From Ricinus communis (lineage: Eukaryota > Streptophyta > Magnoliopsida > Malpighiales > Euphorbiaceae): a DNA stretch of 64,000 nt. Shown one piece after another: positions 1-13,335 of this stretch (within the stretch, counting starts at the first letter, position 1; every line of letters begins with the position of its first letter). The position numbers and the translations under genes were made by a program. The DNA lies in assembly GCF_019578655.1 (NCBI RefSeq), contig NC_063257.1, forward strand, positions 22,754,001 through 22,818,000, in the 5' to 3' direction. The notes under the pieces are model-generated. The model did no database searches, was not told the origin of the DNA, and saw only the letters and a program-made list of their open reading frames with translations.

Positions 1-79
1 AAGCATGCAGTTGGAAGTAGAACATGAACTAACAAATTCAGGTGTTAATTCAAAGACGGCAGTTAAACATCTTGTAGAA

Positions 80-80
<1 letters not shown>

Positions 81-123
<43 letters not shown>
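81..123. repeat. (CT)n microsatellite, first tract
   Basis: About 20 uninterrupted CT dinucleotides. Short open frames reading through it as Ser-Leu repeats are artefacts of the microsatellite. Confidence 0.95.
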
Positions 124-126
<3 letters not shown>

Positions 127-139
127 TGCAGCTTTTACT

Positions 140-251
140 CAAAAGTTACCATCAAATCATCAGTGTAAAAATCATACTGGTTTGGAAAGTTTGATTGACA
201 TAATCCAAAAATTTACTTTTACTTTGACACAATGTCCACATTCCTCAAAAA

Positions 252-295
<44 letters not shown>

Positions 296-484
296 TGCAG
301 CTTTTACCTTTTTGCTTTAAGTTTTCAGTCATGATGCTAAGTTCCTTACGACATACGTGTAACAAATATCAAAAGTTACCATCAAATCATCAGTGTAAAA
401 ATCATACTGGTTTGGAAAGTTTGATTGACATAATCCAAAAATTTACTTTTACTTTGACACAATGTCCACATTCCTCAAAAATAT
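140..484. repeat. Imperfect tandem duplication including a second (CT)n tract
   Basis: A 115-base block at 140-254 recurs almost exactly at 370-484, offset 230 bases. A second (CT)n tract lies at 254-292. The text that follows the first CT tract (cataatgcagctttta) follows the second one too, at an offset of 170. The second unit carries about 60 extra bases (305-369) that the first lacks. This looks like slippage or unequal exchange anchored in the CT tracts. Confidence 0.9.
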
Positions 485-3396
485 TTGATGTTCCTAATGT
501 TTGAGTTATGAAAAAGACAAATTGAAGTTGGGTTTACAAAATTGACATCTCTAGTTTTTAAATTTTTATGTTTTGATCTTCATTTAAGTTTTGGAAATCT
601 ATTTTTTACAGTAATTGATTAAAAGCCTAATAAAATTTTGGTTTTCTAAGCTCGAAATGCACCATAAGGAGTGCCTATCTTCTTTAAAACCTTTGTTGGT
701 GGTGTTGATCTAAAGGCTAATTAATCTCTATTTTTATCTTAACAACCAAATTGAATGTTGCTAACTATATGTTTGAGTCTCTATATGACAGTGCATAAGG
801 GTTCAAATGTTAGGAAAAAGTACCTTAAGCTTTCAAGTAAGATTTGTAAAAAAAGACATGTAAAGCATGAGAGCTCATTGAAAGCGCAAGGGCGCATTTC
901 ATATGGTCAAGTTGACCATCCACGAGTAAAGGAACCCCTGACAGAACACCAAGAACTTGAAGACACCTGGCAGTCAACAAGTCTTCATTGCCAGAAGCGC
1001 AAGGGTGGCCCAAAAACCTGAAATGGCAGTAGATTACTTGACGAGAAGCACGGGGGCAGTTTTTGCAATTAATGCGGAGTCAGTAAATGCTTCTGCAGTG
1101 CCACATGTCCAAAGCCGTTGGAGTCCCAACGACTCTTTTCAGAAAAAGTGTTTTTCAGGCAGGAAGTAACTTTTGTCAAAATCGTCAAGGTTTGCATTAA
1201 ATAAGCTATGGGCTATTTGTGACATCTTTTTGAGGATTGGTATGAATATAAATACCCCTCTTGCAAATTTATTTCTTAATTTTCTACACTTAAATTCTTC
1301 CTTTGCATAATGTATTAAGTTGAATCTCTTTATTCAACTAAACAAAAGAGATGTTGTGTGAGCCTAGACATTAAAAAATAAGGAATTAGTTGTTGAGTAA
1401 CCATTAATACTCAAGGGTTAAGGGACTTAGTGAGGGAACTGAACTAAGGGAAGAGGTTTAGTGTTAGCCTGTGAAAACACTAAGTTGTTGGGTGAACTTG
1501 CTAAAACCCAAAGGTTGTAATCAAGTTGATTATAGTGGAATATTCAAGTGTGATCTCGAGAGTGGACATAGGAAGGATTGTTCTCAAACCACTATAAACC
1601 TTTGTGTCAATCTCTCTAACCCTAATTCTCTTCCAAACCCCTCAATCCTTCTTTAAGATTCTTATGTTTTATACTTCAAATATTTTCTGCGATTTGAAAT
1701 CACTAATTCAACCCCCTTCTTAGTTCCAAGGGACAACAGGTGGTTTGGATGTTAACCATGTGTTTTAGTGGACACATAGATCATCATTGGTCTCTAAGCA
1801 AAGCAATATTCTTTAATACATTGTGATTGCAGCCGCCTAAAGGTTGAGACTTGAGACCAATTAGAAAATGGGACAAATTAACTCGTCCAAATAATGATTA
1901 TTGTGGTTGCAGCTGTCTCACGGCAGGGAGAATTAAAAAGAATGGAAATGAAGATTAGTAAGAGAGTCAGAAGAGGGAGAAATTGAAGTTTTGATCTGTT
2001 AGGATCAAACAATCCATTATTAAGTATCAAATTGTCACCTTTATATGCTAATCACAGAGCCCAAAAATATACTAACACTTCTTAGCTAAAAACTCTCTTA
2101 ACATAATGTCCAGCCCATGATTAACTTGATCAGCTAATTGCTAGCTCAACAGTTTCCCTAACTCCTTTCCTGTCATTGGAACTGCTATAACTCAGTTCAC
2201 CAACTTGCCTAAGCTGTTGCTTTGGTCACAGATTTATGTTTTCTTCAGCTTAAACTCACTAGTTGTTGTTGTAGTTCAGTTGCAGCTTGGCTATAGCTTT
2301 CCTTTTTCTATCTATGTCAGACTCTCTTGTAACAAAAATTGAACCTTCATTGCTTGCAAGGCTAACATTATTACTCTCTCTCTCTCCCTCCATACTTTTA
2401 TTAAAATAATTACTGTAACAATAATTGAATCTTCATTGCACAAAACTGCACTATGTTTACAAAAGGTATGATAAAACCAGGTCGAGTGCTTAAGCACTTA
2501 CTTTGGCATGTCTAATGATGAGAAGCTTAATTGGGAACTCAATTAACCTTACTAATATTGTTTTAATGTTCTTTATGCAGGAAAATTCATCTTTCACAAA
2601 GCAAGGGTACTTTCATAATTTCCAGATTTGCTGGAAATTTTATTCTAATGCCTTTGCTCTCATTTTTAAGTAGTATGTTAAATTTTAGCTGATTTAGGAA
2701 ATCATTACTCGTTTTATTCTTATGTTTCAGTTCCAGCTTTCAGTAAATGTATCTTTCCTGCAGTTGTTGCCTCTCCGCTTATATGATGCTTATGAAATAT
2801 TTCAACTAATTCTAATGATGTTTATGTGAAGCTTAAATTCCTTTTTCTTGTGTCATTGTTCATCATTATTATCCACATTATTGTACACAGGCATGCACTG
2901 CTCACAAGTCCTAACTTGTAAGCTGTCCAATGATAGAACTTCTTTCTCTCAAACTCTTTCTTGTGCATTGGCATCCCCCTCTACAAACTGTATGCATTAG
3001 ACTCAATTTGGGCTCGCCTTGACTCATGAATCATGAGATCCTCACCACTATGAATATGGGGATTGCATATGGCACTAAAGAGTCCAAGAATTAGCTAATA
3101 CACAATAGTACTTAATGCTCAATATTCAACATTCATTCTCAATAAAATTTCTCAAATTATAAAGTGGTAAAACACCAGTCACATGCTAAGTGACTTCAAA
3201 GCTATAACTTGAATGACATAATATAGATTAAATATGTTGGTATTTATAAGCAGTCAAGAGCCCAAAACCTGGATTGCAACCAGATCTTAAATGAATGAAT
3301 ATAGATACAATATTTGATCATAAGGCATTGGAAAAGGGGGGAAAGAAGAAGACAAATGTAAGTCACTATGCCAGACGACTAATGAAGTAAACTTAC
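485..3396. other. Non-coding; presumed intron 4 of the CNGC gene, with repeat debris
   Basis: No conserved exon was found on either strand. The next expected minus-strand CNGC exon (S4 to pore region) is not visible, so this is either one long intron running past the left edge or the gene is broken here. A possible LTR remnant sits at about 860-1738. The remainder is AT-rich with no recognised feature. Confidence 0.5.
860..1738 (+). mobile_element. Possible LTR remnant, Copia-like
   Basis: This stretch is less AT-rich than its surroundings. It has a TATA-like box (gaatataaatacc, about 1245), a transcribed-leader-like segment, and an end reading attcaacccccttcttag...gggacaaca, which resembles the 3' end of some plant Copia LTRs. 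No partner LTR, target duplication or coding sequence was found, so this is a resemblance only. Confidence 0.3.
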
Positions 3397-6300
3397 TTGA
3401 GGAAGCGGTAACATGATAAATAAGTCAACCAAGAAATAACCACAGAGGTAGTTCATAGCAATTTTCTTTGGATGGTCAACTAACTCTCCAGCACCAACCA
3501 CCCTAGACTCAGGAGCTATATAAGCCAGCCTAAACTGCATTGAAAAAAACAAAGGGAAATAAAATAAGAGTTAAAAAAATCCATTGACATCAATCCAATT
3601 AATTTCTTCAGTATAGATAAAATACTATAATTAAGGCATCCCAGTGTTGACTAAGACAGATTTGATATTAAATAGGCAGGCAAAGAGAAATTTCTAGATC
3701 ATGAAGAATGAGAGGAGGTTAATATGTAATATCGAACATCAAACTGAATAGTCTCAAACTTATGCATTAATTATTCTAGAGGTCTTTACAATTTACACTG
3801 ACGCTCAATACATTCATAGCAATAAGATCACTCAAATTTGATTTTGTTGCAATCAAGATAATCAGGTGAGTTTAGTCAGAACCATGTGATAATACCTTAA
3901 ATTGAAATTAAATAACGTCATTGCCATAAAGTGACGTTTTTTAGTGTACATCTCAATGACCACGAGAATAAGTTAACCCTCACACTACAAGAAAACTTTT
4001 ATATGTGACCTACACTGCAACAACAACTACAATTAAGAAAACTACAATTGGTGATATGAATCTAGGAAGGTAGGAATTTGATTTAAGGAAGTGGAAATAG
4101 TAAGCTAAAGTAATTATATATCATGTTAAATAATAAAATACTTCCAAATTAGTAGCCCAATGACATGGTATCATGTTTTAACAAGAAAGTAATCTTGTAT
4201 TATAAGAATTCGTGAACTTGGATATTAAGTATGGCTAGCTATAAATGTAGCCACTAGGAAGGATTTTATGGCAAGGGATAAAGGTGAATATAAGCAACTT
4301 GTAGTGCATTAAAGATCAATAAATTGTGTGAGTTTTGTGAAATTTGGGCAAGAAAAATACAATCCAGAGTATACTAAGGTAGTATTTGGTAAAACTGAGA
4401 ATTAAGTGCCGAAACATTAGACATTAAATATAATATTACTGAAAAGTTTTAAATCTAATTAAGTTGTTTGATAACTGTAATTACTACAAATCATTAAAAT
4501 TCTTGATTGGACATATTTAGGAGAGTGTATTCAATTAAGACTTTTCAAGACTTTGACGGAGTATAAAAGTCATAATGTATTCAATAATAACTTTAAAAAA
4601 CTTTGAAGTCATGGGGTATTCAATAGACTTTTAAAGACTTTAAAAAAGTCTATAAAAATTAGGGGGTATTCAATTACAACTTTTTTAAAGTCTTTAAAAG
4701 TAAGCTAGTATTCAAAAAGTCATCGACTTTTATAAACATGGACTTTTATATACTTTTAATGACTTTTATGCATTATTATGAATAAAAATTCTCAAGATTT
4801 CAATAGACCTTTTTTTTTAAAAAACTCATCTTTCTTCTTTTCAAATTCTCATGCATTATCATTTTCATTTCTCTTTACTATATTCTCCATCTTCAAAGAT
4901 ATAAGAACTTAGATGAAACTCAGAAGCTAAAAATTAATATTTTCTTATACTCACACATACAAAAAATTAATTGAAAGTTTTTAATTTAAATTTAGAAAAG
5001 CCCTCATAAAAAATATGAATTTTAAATGAAGTATTTAATGAATTGTTTTGAGTAAACAACTCCACTATATATAGTATTCTAGGTTTTATTAGGATTATTT
5101 GGATAACTTTTTCTGTTGGTAAGCGTAATTGTCAATTTAAGTATTTATCAAATAATTAGTAAGCGTGATTATTATTGATTTAAGTATTTATCAAATAAGT
5201 AATAAACAAAATATAACGAGTATGATATGAATTTGGTGGTTTAATTGGAGAAAAATTGTAATATATGATAATTTCTTTTTAGAAGAATTATTCTCTTGAC
5301 AAACAAAAATAGTGTTCATGTTGTGAGATAAAAAAATTTAAAAATGGTATGAATTTAACACAACAATGAAATGAAATCCGTTACTTGTATATGGAGTTGT
5401 ATATAACATTATGTGGATTAATGTTTAAAGTAAACGCAAAAAAAAAATGAAAAAATAATAAAAGCAAAATGATTAAATTCATTTTTAAATAATTAAATAA
5501 TAAATAAATATTAGTATGTGAAAATCAATAAAAGTCAATGTCTATAAAAGTATTTTTAAGTAGAGTCTGCGAAAGTCATTCATAAATTCATGAACTCTGT
5601 AAAAGTCATTAAAAATCCAGCAACTCTTTAAAAGTAATTTATTTAAAAAAAAAAGTCTTTAAAAGTCTTAATTAAATATGCCCTCCTTAACTTTATAATA
5701 TTGATTCTTAAGATTTAGCCATCAATTATAAATTTGGAATTATTTAAGAAAGAAAAAAATTTAGAAACAACAATCATATAATGACAATAATTCTTTTCAC
5801 AATATATAAAAACAATATCACAAAAGTTCAATAATGATTTTAAGGATTTATTAAGGGCATAAAAGTCAAATAAAGAGTTTTTGGTTTGTTGGTGATAATT
5901 TGAAGATGTATCAAAGGCATAAACATCACTCCATTAAAAATAATTGAAAAATAACAACTAATTGTTTTAAGAAGAAATTTAATGTTAACTATTTTGACTT
6001 ACCATTTTAAGTGGTTTTTGACTGACTTGAAACTTTTAAATTGAGCCCATATTACATTATCAAACCATATTTAAAGTAATAAGTGCTGGAAATATTAATT
6101 TTAAGTTATAAGTTGGATAATCAAACTATCCCAAGTATAGAGACATATTTCAGCAATAGATAGACATGGCAGATTTAGAAAGAAAACAAATTAACAAAAG
6201 GGGAAAAAACGAGGAAATAAACAAATGACAAGAGGATTTGGCACAAGGAGCTAAAAGAGTATTGTACCTGAAGAAGTATGTTCAATAAGTATATGAAGTC

Positions 6301-9206
6301 AGTCATGCTCCTAAAAACAATAATGGTTGTTGTCAGGGGCCAATTAATAACTATGCACTTATTTTCCTGCATCCAGAAATTGGTAAATAATGTAATTTCA
6401 TAACAGATACAACTAAAATAATGAACCAAGAAGAATACCGTATGCAGCACACAAAGCTTAGACACCTCTTCCAATTATCAAAAAAGAAAGAAGCAAAGTT
6501 AAGAAAATAGACATCAAAGCTGCTGCAGCAAGAACAGCCCAAATATAATAGACCCCTAGTAATTCATATATGGAAGCAAGAAACCTTGACTGTTAGAGGA
6601 TGCTATTCAGAATTCACATTGGACCTTCTTGAGATCAGGAACAACCATCATGTCTTAAAGCTTCACATCTCAAGTTCATTTTTATGAAAGTTTCCTCAAA
6701 TTTCATGCTCTAAAGAATGCTCTTTAAAATTTTTAAGTCCATTAATTTGGGCCAAGGTATCATGCAGATTGTAGGTACAATGGGAAGGACTCTTATTCTT
6801 GCACAAACTCAGAAAACGGTAACAATATCTTTATTAGCAAAGAGACCTATAAATTAAAGGGTTGAGATGTGTGTGCACTGGCATGTGCTTGCACTTGCAT
6901 AAGAGTGTATGTCATGCGAAACTCAATAGGATAGAGAAATATCCCAGGTCATTGCACCAAAAAGAGCGTTTTCATTTTATATTCTGCATAATGAAATGCT
7001 TACTAAAATTAATCAGAGCTATGCTTCAAAGCACAACCTATGAACTTTATAAGTCAATTGTCACAGTAGCTCTGCTCCATCAGTAATTACATATAAAGTC
7101 TTACCTGTTGCACAGACAACATGAAGAAAAACAAAGGGTCCACAAAAATTGCCACCAGGCAACAAATGACACAGAATTTGTTCCATTGTTGAACTACTTT
7201 TGTATGAGGATTCATAACTCCAGGAATATATCGCTTTAGAAAAGATGTAAATCTCGTTGCCCAACCTTTAGCATCCCCATAAAGAGCATTATGGAACTGT
7301 AAAGAAGCAACAAAAAAAGAAATGCATAAGCATATCAATGTGGCTGCTATTGAAAATAATTTAAGAAATAAAGGATAGGAACAATTTACATGTTAAATTG
7401 ACGATCTAGCAACACTTCAGTAGATACTTTACAAAATCAAGAAAATAAGGCAGAGAACTATAAACACAATCATTGGGTACAAAGGTTATTTGCTTTGAAA
7501 CTACATGTTATAGAAGTTTTCTCTTTTGGAATCTCAGTTTATTAGTAACCCTCCTATCTAGGATTAGTAATCGTTATACAGCAAGAAAGATTCGTTTAGC
7601 CTCTACTAATACTTTCTTAAGCTAGTTATTTCCTTAAGCTTTTGATAAAGGAATTACAAGTTTGAATTTTCCAAAAGGCCAAATGCCATTCATCTTTTCA
7701 CTCATTAATTCTTCCTCCATTCATCTTTTAACCCCAAGTTCCCTTGCTTTTCAACTCCAATCCAAAACTCATCAATTGCTTAAGATTTTGTGACCATAAA
7801 GCATTAATGGGAAATTTGTTGAACATTCTTACATCAGAGTCATCTTCTTGCTTTATAATTTGTAGAACTACAAAGAGAATAGCTAAGAATGGTCAAATGT
7901 GAGGGAGGATTTTAAAGAAATGAGACACCAGTAATAGCATATTCAGAGGACCGTTAGATATTAATTGCTAAAATTTTGTAAGAACAAAATGTATCCCATA
8001 TTCTGGCTTTAAGTCACAACTCTACCAAGACGAGCAAAGAGTTTCTACATATTTGTGGGATATTGAATACTTGAATGGTCAAATTTAATACCTTTCTTCA
8101 CTGCACAAATAACCCTCTGCCACAAATAAACACAGCCGGAGCAACACATTAGTTAGTTGAGATGTTTCAGTATCCTCATCAGTATAGTAGTAGAGTCCGT
8201 GTAAAGTAGTGTGGTGTTCCAGTCAAGCAAACTATCAGACTAGCATTTTCAATATTTAAGGGAGTGATACTTAAATAATGAAGCTTTTCAGTCTTAACTC
8301 AGTGGTTGAAACCAGAGACGTGTCTCTCATAAAAATAATTAAAAAAGCAAGTCAAACTAGGTACACCTGACAAATATGATGTAACGTTTAACTGTAATAA
8401 TTATTTTCCAGCTGAAATTTTAAAAGATTCAAAAAGTGCATTGCTTAAAAGCATGCATCTGTTATTTTGGTTGTCCTAATCATCCATACATATTGCTAAT
8501 GTGGCTTGTTTGCAAGTCAAAACCAAGAAAGCAAGAAGAAATAAGTCAAAGACCCAAATTTACGCCCTCGTGATTAAGGGCTTCTGATAGAAAAAAATCT
8601 GAGTTACAATGAAGTAATGATATATGCTAAAAGTCTGTCGTTTGGAGTTGAATTATCTATCAGTTATAGCAAAACAAAAGGTGGGGGAATGTTCACCTTG
8701 GAGTCAAATATAGCTGATGCTGTTAAATGTTTCTGTTCTGCTGGTTTGAAATTGTAATATGTTGGGCATGTTGTACAATAAGGATCATTGCATACTCCCA
8801 ACTGTCCAGACCTCAGTAAATGTTCGTTTTTACCAGTATACTTGTCGTCTGCCCAATCATGCTGATCCATTTTACTAAAAGAAGGAATCTTCTCAGCCTT
8901 GGATTCTGCTACTTTGCGATTGGGTACACCATGGTTAAGTCGAAAATTTTTATCAGCTTTGCGATTGCTATAGATTGGACCACTCATCTGATTCATTTGA
9001 GCTCTTCTTTCACTCCGCAAGGGACCAGTATAGCCCACAAGGTTGGCTTCATTTCCATAGGACTCCATGGTATTCATGGGAATAGAGATTGATGCACTCT
9101 GAGTTCTTGAAACAAAAGCCTGAAACCGAGAATCTGGATTTTCATCCAGTAACTGGGGATGAACGTCAGACAACATTGGCACCTCATCCTTATCATAGCT
9201 AGCCAT
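3397..9206 (-). CDS. CNGC20-like: Cyclic nucleotide-gated ion channel, CNGC19/CNGC20 type (5' half, 4 exons)
   Basis: Coding exons on the minus strand are 9206-8697, 7296-7105, 6366-6268 and 3534-3397. All have GT..AG introns (1400, 738 and 2733 bp) and whole-codon lengths (170, 64, 33 and 46 codons), and together they encode the first 313 residues. The long cytosolic N-terminus carries the CNGC19/20 signature LRSGQLGVCNDPYCTTCP (residues 131-148) and a GYTGPLR motif near residue 58. Exon 2 holds S1 (LVAIFVDPLFFF), exon 3 leads into S2 (RSMTDFIYLLNILLQ), and exon 4 covers S2 to S3 (VVGAGELVDHPKKIA to LPLPQ). In Arabidopsis this clade forms Ca2+-permeable channels involved in immunity and cell-death control; that role is family knowledge. 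S4-S6, the pore, the cyclic-nucleotide-binding domain and the calmodulin/IQ region are not in the window. The start is the first ATG of the conserved MASY N-terminus. No stop or frameshift interrupts the four exons. Confidence 0.9.
4520..5686. mobile_element. Non-autonomous TIR element in CNGC intron 3, PIF/Harbinger-like
   Basis: The ends are inverted copies: left ggagagtgtattcaattaag, right end the reverse complement of ggagggcatatttaattaag, each followed by gacttttmaagactt. Both are flanked by TTA (4517-4519, 5687-5689), matching the 3-bp TWA duplication of PIF/Harbinger elements. The left third holds degenerate ~50-60 bp subrepeats built on gtattcaatt...gactttt. No transposase is encoded, and length is 1167 bp. 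The superfamily rests on TSD length and terminal GG only. Confidence 0.7.
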
Positions 9207-9870
9207 TTAGTAAATAAGACCTGCAAAACAAATACCAAACAAACTGAATATTCTAAATAAAGAGATAAACTATTATGAGGTGCCTATTGCAAGAAATGTA
9301 ATCAAATAACTCCAACATGACTTAAAAATTAAATTGAAAAATTAAACCAAAGAAAAAAAAAAAGTAGAAGCAAAAAGCCATAATTCCCCGATGTCAGTAC
9401 AATTCAGCAAAAGCATATCAATAATACATCGCGGAAAACAAGAAAAATACAATCAAGAAAAGGACCATATTAGGAAAGAAGGAAAATAGTTAGTTGTCAA
9501 GCTTGTAATTATTAATAAAGAAGAGTTGAACTCATTGGACAGGAATTCCAAAACTTTCTCTTTTAAAACACATAATAACAAATGACATAGATCCTAATAT
9601 CACATATGAAGGCAGCAAGTAAGCTTCGTGAGCCAAATGCCAAGTTTAAATGAAAACAGAATCTAAACTGACTGCCAAGTTGAACATGTGCAGCATGAGC
9701 AAGGAAGGCACAGAACCCCAATTTTGCAGAGGTTTAATTAAGAATAGAGGGCAAACACAATTCATTAAAGTTATCCTCAATAATCAAAATGCATGTGAAT
9801 TTGAAAAAGGAAAAAAAAAAAGACTAAAGAAGCAAGTTTAATTCATGAAAATGTAAAGATATATACAAAC

Positions 9871-10015
9871 CGGTGGCTAGAAGGTGATACCCTAGTGGAG
9901 AAAGCGACCAAAATCATCAACCAGCCACAGCATGAAAGACAGGCGAGCAGAGAAAGAGAGTAAAAAGTGAGAGCAGAGAAGAGCAGAGCTGAGAAAGAGA
10001 GACTTTGAAAAGTCA
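9871..10015 (-). promoter_or_regulatory. Probable 5'UTR exon of the CNGC gene with a 5'UTR intron
   Basis: A leader exon is inferred that ends at 9871 (ccaccg|gtttgt). It is spliced across a 650-bp intron (9870-9221) to ttttgcag|gtctta, 14 bases before the start codon. The upstream limit (about 10015) is a guess from the CT-rich leader text. No convincing TATA box was fixed. Confidence 0.45.
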
Positions 10016-10139
10016 GTCAACAGCAGTCTGCTTTGGGGATTTTTCTTATTGAGATTGTTATTGACCCTATTTGGCAAGACTTTGTTTGGAGTTTTTATTA
10101 GGGTGAAATTCAACTCACACTAAATTACAATTTATCATA

Positions 10140-11375
10140 AAACTTGTGACATTATTGAGGCAATAGCGTCGTGCTTGTCTTTATATCTAAATAGTACTAA
10201 GTTTTTAATTTATTTTTTTTAATATCATAATTATTATTTTTATTTCAATTGATGGTATTTATTGAAATTCAGATAATTTTTTATTGATATGTTAATTAAT
10301 ATCATGTTTAGTTAACTTCTCGCTGCCACATTAATAAAAAATACTAGAATCCCAATAGGTAATAATTTCACCGAGAGTGTAAGGAAACATAAGGGCAATT
10401 GATTTTAAGTAGGAATTTAAGAAACAGTATATTAGCATTAGTTTTTCATTGCTATTTTAGATGAGTATTTATAGGAGAAGAGTATTTTCTTGTCTGGCGT
10501 AATTTTAAAGATCATGAATTCTGATTTTTTAAGAATAGTGCTTTATGGTTGTATGGAATGATAGTTCGACTATTGAATATGTTAGTGGTTTAGGCGAACT
10601 GTCGACTATTGGCGAATTCTTAACTCACATAAAAATTCACCTTTAGGCGAATCTCCATCAACCACTATGATTGAAATAAAAAATAATGAGTGTGGTACTA
10701 AAAGAAAAAAAATTAAAAAATTAGTACCATTTAGATATAAGTGACAAAACTTTGATACTAACAGAGCAATTTATTCAATGTTATTATAACATATATAAAA
10801 GTGCAGAAGGAGAGTAGACATATTTATCAAAATGATTTTATTGATTATTAGTTAATTGAGTTAATTAGATTATTTATTAAATAATATTATTAATAAATAT
10901 ATTAATAATTTATCAAATATAACCCTAAAAGTTAATTAGATTACTTTAATTAATTTATATTCATTTATTTTTTCAATTAGTTATTTATTGATATTACGTT
11001 AATATCTATCATGTTCATTATATATTTGTTCTGGGTATTTACTATTTGCCTCTTATATTTTTTATATTATATCAGTTATTCTCTAATATTTAAAAATTAT
11101 ATTCTTTTATCCTTTTATTTCGTGATTTTATACTAAAAACTTCTTACGTAGAATTTTCATTAGAAAATTATTAATTAGATTTAATTATATATTATTTGCT
11201 CCCTAATTTTTTGTTAATATATAAATTGCCCTTTATATTTTATTTATTACATTAAATTTTTTATATTTTAAAAGTCAATACAATTAAAATATTTAATTGA
11301 TAAAAAAATATAATTTGAACTCAAACTTCTAATCAAAGTTAGAATTCAAGTATAACAAAATTAATAATAAGATTA
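10140..11375. other. AT-rich intergenic DNA
   Basis: Very AT-rich, with no supported gene. It is the sequence left of the first 1.49 kb direct repeat. A short less AT-rich stretch (about 10590-10660) has repeated ggcgaa words but no recognised feature. Confidence 0.6.
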
Positions 11376-12867
11376 ATATCTATTTTATTTTAATTATTTA
11401 AAGTTAAACTATATAAATCTTTAATATTTTAATAAATATAAGTACGTTTAAAATAATTAAATTTTACTAGAATTTAATTATGCTAAAATTAAAGTAATTA
11501 AAAAATACTCATTAATTATTTTTGTACAGACACTAAACTTAATTTTTACATAGAAATTAGACAAGGAGGTTCTAGTATAATAAATAAACTATAAAAGGCA
11601 ATTTGTATATGACACCAAATATCAGGTGATAAATTATAAAATCAAACCTAATTAATTGTTGTTTAACTGAAATTCTGACGAAAGAGATTTTAGTATAAAA
11701 TTATAAAATATAATACTAAAAATATATAATTTTTAAATATTAGAAGGTAACTAGTATAATACAGAAATATATAAGGGGCACATAATTACCCCATTTGTTT
11801 CTTAAATATATTACTTTTTAATTAATTATATTAAATTAGTAAAAAATCAAATCAACTAATTTCAACAACACTAATTATACAACTATTTCAATAATTTTGT
11901 CTATTCCTCCACTCTGTACTTTTATATATTATAATATTTTTTTCTACATGATTTTCAAACAAAAGCCACATGAGGTAATTCTACCATTATACTACTGCTA
12001 ATTAATTGATTATACTATATGAATTAGTGTTTTTTACGTGTTTGTACATATGTTTGTATATTTTCATTAAGAACAATTGGCAATTCTCTAATGCTAGAAA
12101 GCTTGAGAAACTAGAAAGAAAAATAATAAAAGAAAAGTGGGAGGGAAAGAAGTGGAAGAGTCCAATAGGATAGATACATAAATAATTTTTATATTCTAAT
12201 TGTACTAAAAGTTAATTATAAAAATATAGATAATTATTATTAAAATAATATTAGTAATATAATTTAATCTCAAACTCTACATAAATAGTAATATTCACCT
12301 AAAGCTCTTTATCTATAGTAAATTTATTAAAAGTTAATCACTTTGAAGGATATGGATAATTATAATAAATAATAATAGTAGTAATATAATTTATTTTGTT
12401 ATAATATTATTTGAAAACTCTATTTTTCAGTTAATATTGAAATTCTAATAAAGTTAGACTTCTAGAGTTGGACTTATACTTAATAAACTATGAGTATTTT
12501 TATTATAAAATTAAAATCATTGTTAATTTAAAATTCTAAAGAGTTATTAAATAACATATATAAAAGTGCAAAAAAGAGAAAACATGCAAATTTACTAAAA
12601 TAATCTTATTGATTATTTAGTTAATTAGATTAGTTAGATTATTTATTAATTATTTTTATTAATAATAAAAATATTATTAATTTATTAAATACAGTCTAAC
12701 TCTAAAAGGGTAACTCTATTGGAATTTTAATATTGGATGTAAAATAAAATTCTTAAATAGTTAATAATTAGTTAAAATCCTAACTATATTTGAAAAAGAG
12801 ACGGAATGAAAAAAGTAAAAAAGCAAAAAGCAAAAGCTTTTATTTCTTATTTTTGTTTTTGATAAAA
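11376..12867. repeat. Left copy of a 1.49 kb direct repeat flanking the pararetroviral fragment
   Basis: It runs from atatctatttta to gtttttgataaaa and matches 15980-16318 plus 23453-24604. By eye it differs at about a dozen positions in 1492 bases. It contains the intact ATAAT target (11710-11714) that the LTR array occupies in the other copy. Its right end includes the last codons of the inverted viral capsid reading frame, so at least that end is viral. Termini are not TG..CA and no flanking duplication is visible, so it is not a normal LTR. Confidence 0.85.
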
Positions 12868-13287
12868 GGAATAGGTTCAGATTTTTGGGTTTCGTTATAC
12901 AAAACAATATCTCTTAATTTTAAAAAATATTTTTCTCTATCTGAGGGATCATTTATTTTGTCAATTAATTCAAAAAGATCTGAAAGAGTTTCTTTTGATA
13001 AAACATTTAAAGTTGAATTACAATAAGGACCTGTACAAATTCCAGGACCCTCACAGGTTTTAAAATCAGTATTAGCAGAAGATGTATCACTTAAAACATT
13101 TAATTTGTTTTCTTCAAAATCACATAAATCAGAATTTTCAGAATCTGTATTAGATAGTAAAAGATTAAACATTTGATTTTTAAGTTTGTCAGAGACATCT
13201 AAAGCATTGATTTTTTCTTTCATCTTACACTGGGATTTAAAATGACCAACACGTCCACACTTATAGCAAACAGGAGGACTTTTCTTC
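12840..13287 (-). pseudogene. Endogenous pararetrovirus fragment: capsid C-terminus with zinc knuckle
   Basis: An open minus-strand frame begins at about 13287 and ends at a stop at 12840. It opens with a CCHC knuckle, CYKCGRVGHFKSQC (C-x2-C-x4-H-x4-C). An acidic Ser/Asp region and a GICTGPYC cysteine motif follow, then LNVLSKETLSDLFELIDKI, typical of the capsid tail of plant Caulimoviridae-type polyproteins. It is inverted relative to the movement/capsid segment to its right, so the integrated copy is rearranged. The breakpoint is close to 13288-13292. The last codons and stop lie inside the direct repeat that starts at 11376. Confidence 0.75.
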
Positions 13288-13323
13288 TATTATTTCTCTA
13301 TTATTAAGATCCTGCTCCGCACA

Positions 13324-13335
13324 TGGTATCAGAGC
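13324..13335 (+). other. tRNA-Met primer-binding site of the pararetroviral fragment
   Basis: TGGTATCAGAGC is the site complementary to initiator tRNA-Met that marks the start of Caulimoviridae genomes. It lies 150 bases upstream of the movement-protein frame in the same orientation, as expected for a viral leader. Confidence 0.7.

Noticed and set aside
5..504. Open frames of 90-96 codons with long Ser-Leu runs
   Set aside because: They exist only because (CT)n has no stops; no conserved flanking residues.
2312..2497. Minus-strand 61-codon frame as a missing CNGC exon
   Set aside because: No similarity to the S4-S6 region and no suitable splice sites.
13246..13287. Zinc knuckle as part of a host zinc-finger gene
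   Set aside because: It is continuous with a pararetroviral capsid tail and lies beside a movement protein and a tRNA-Met primer site.
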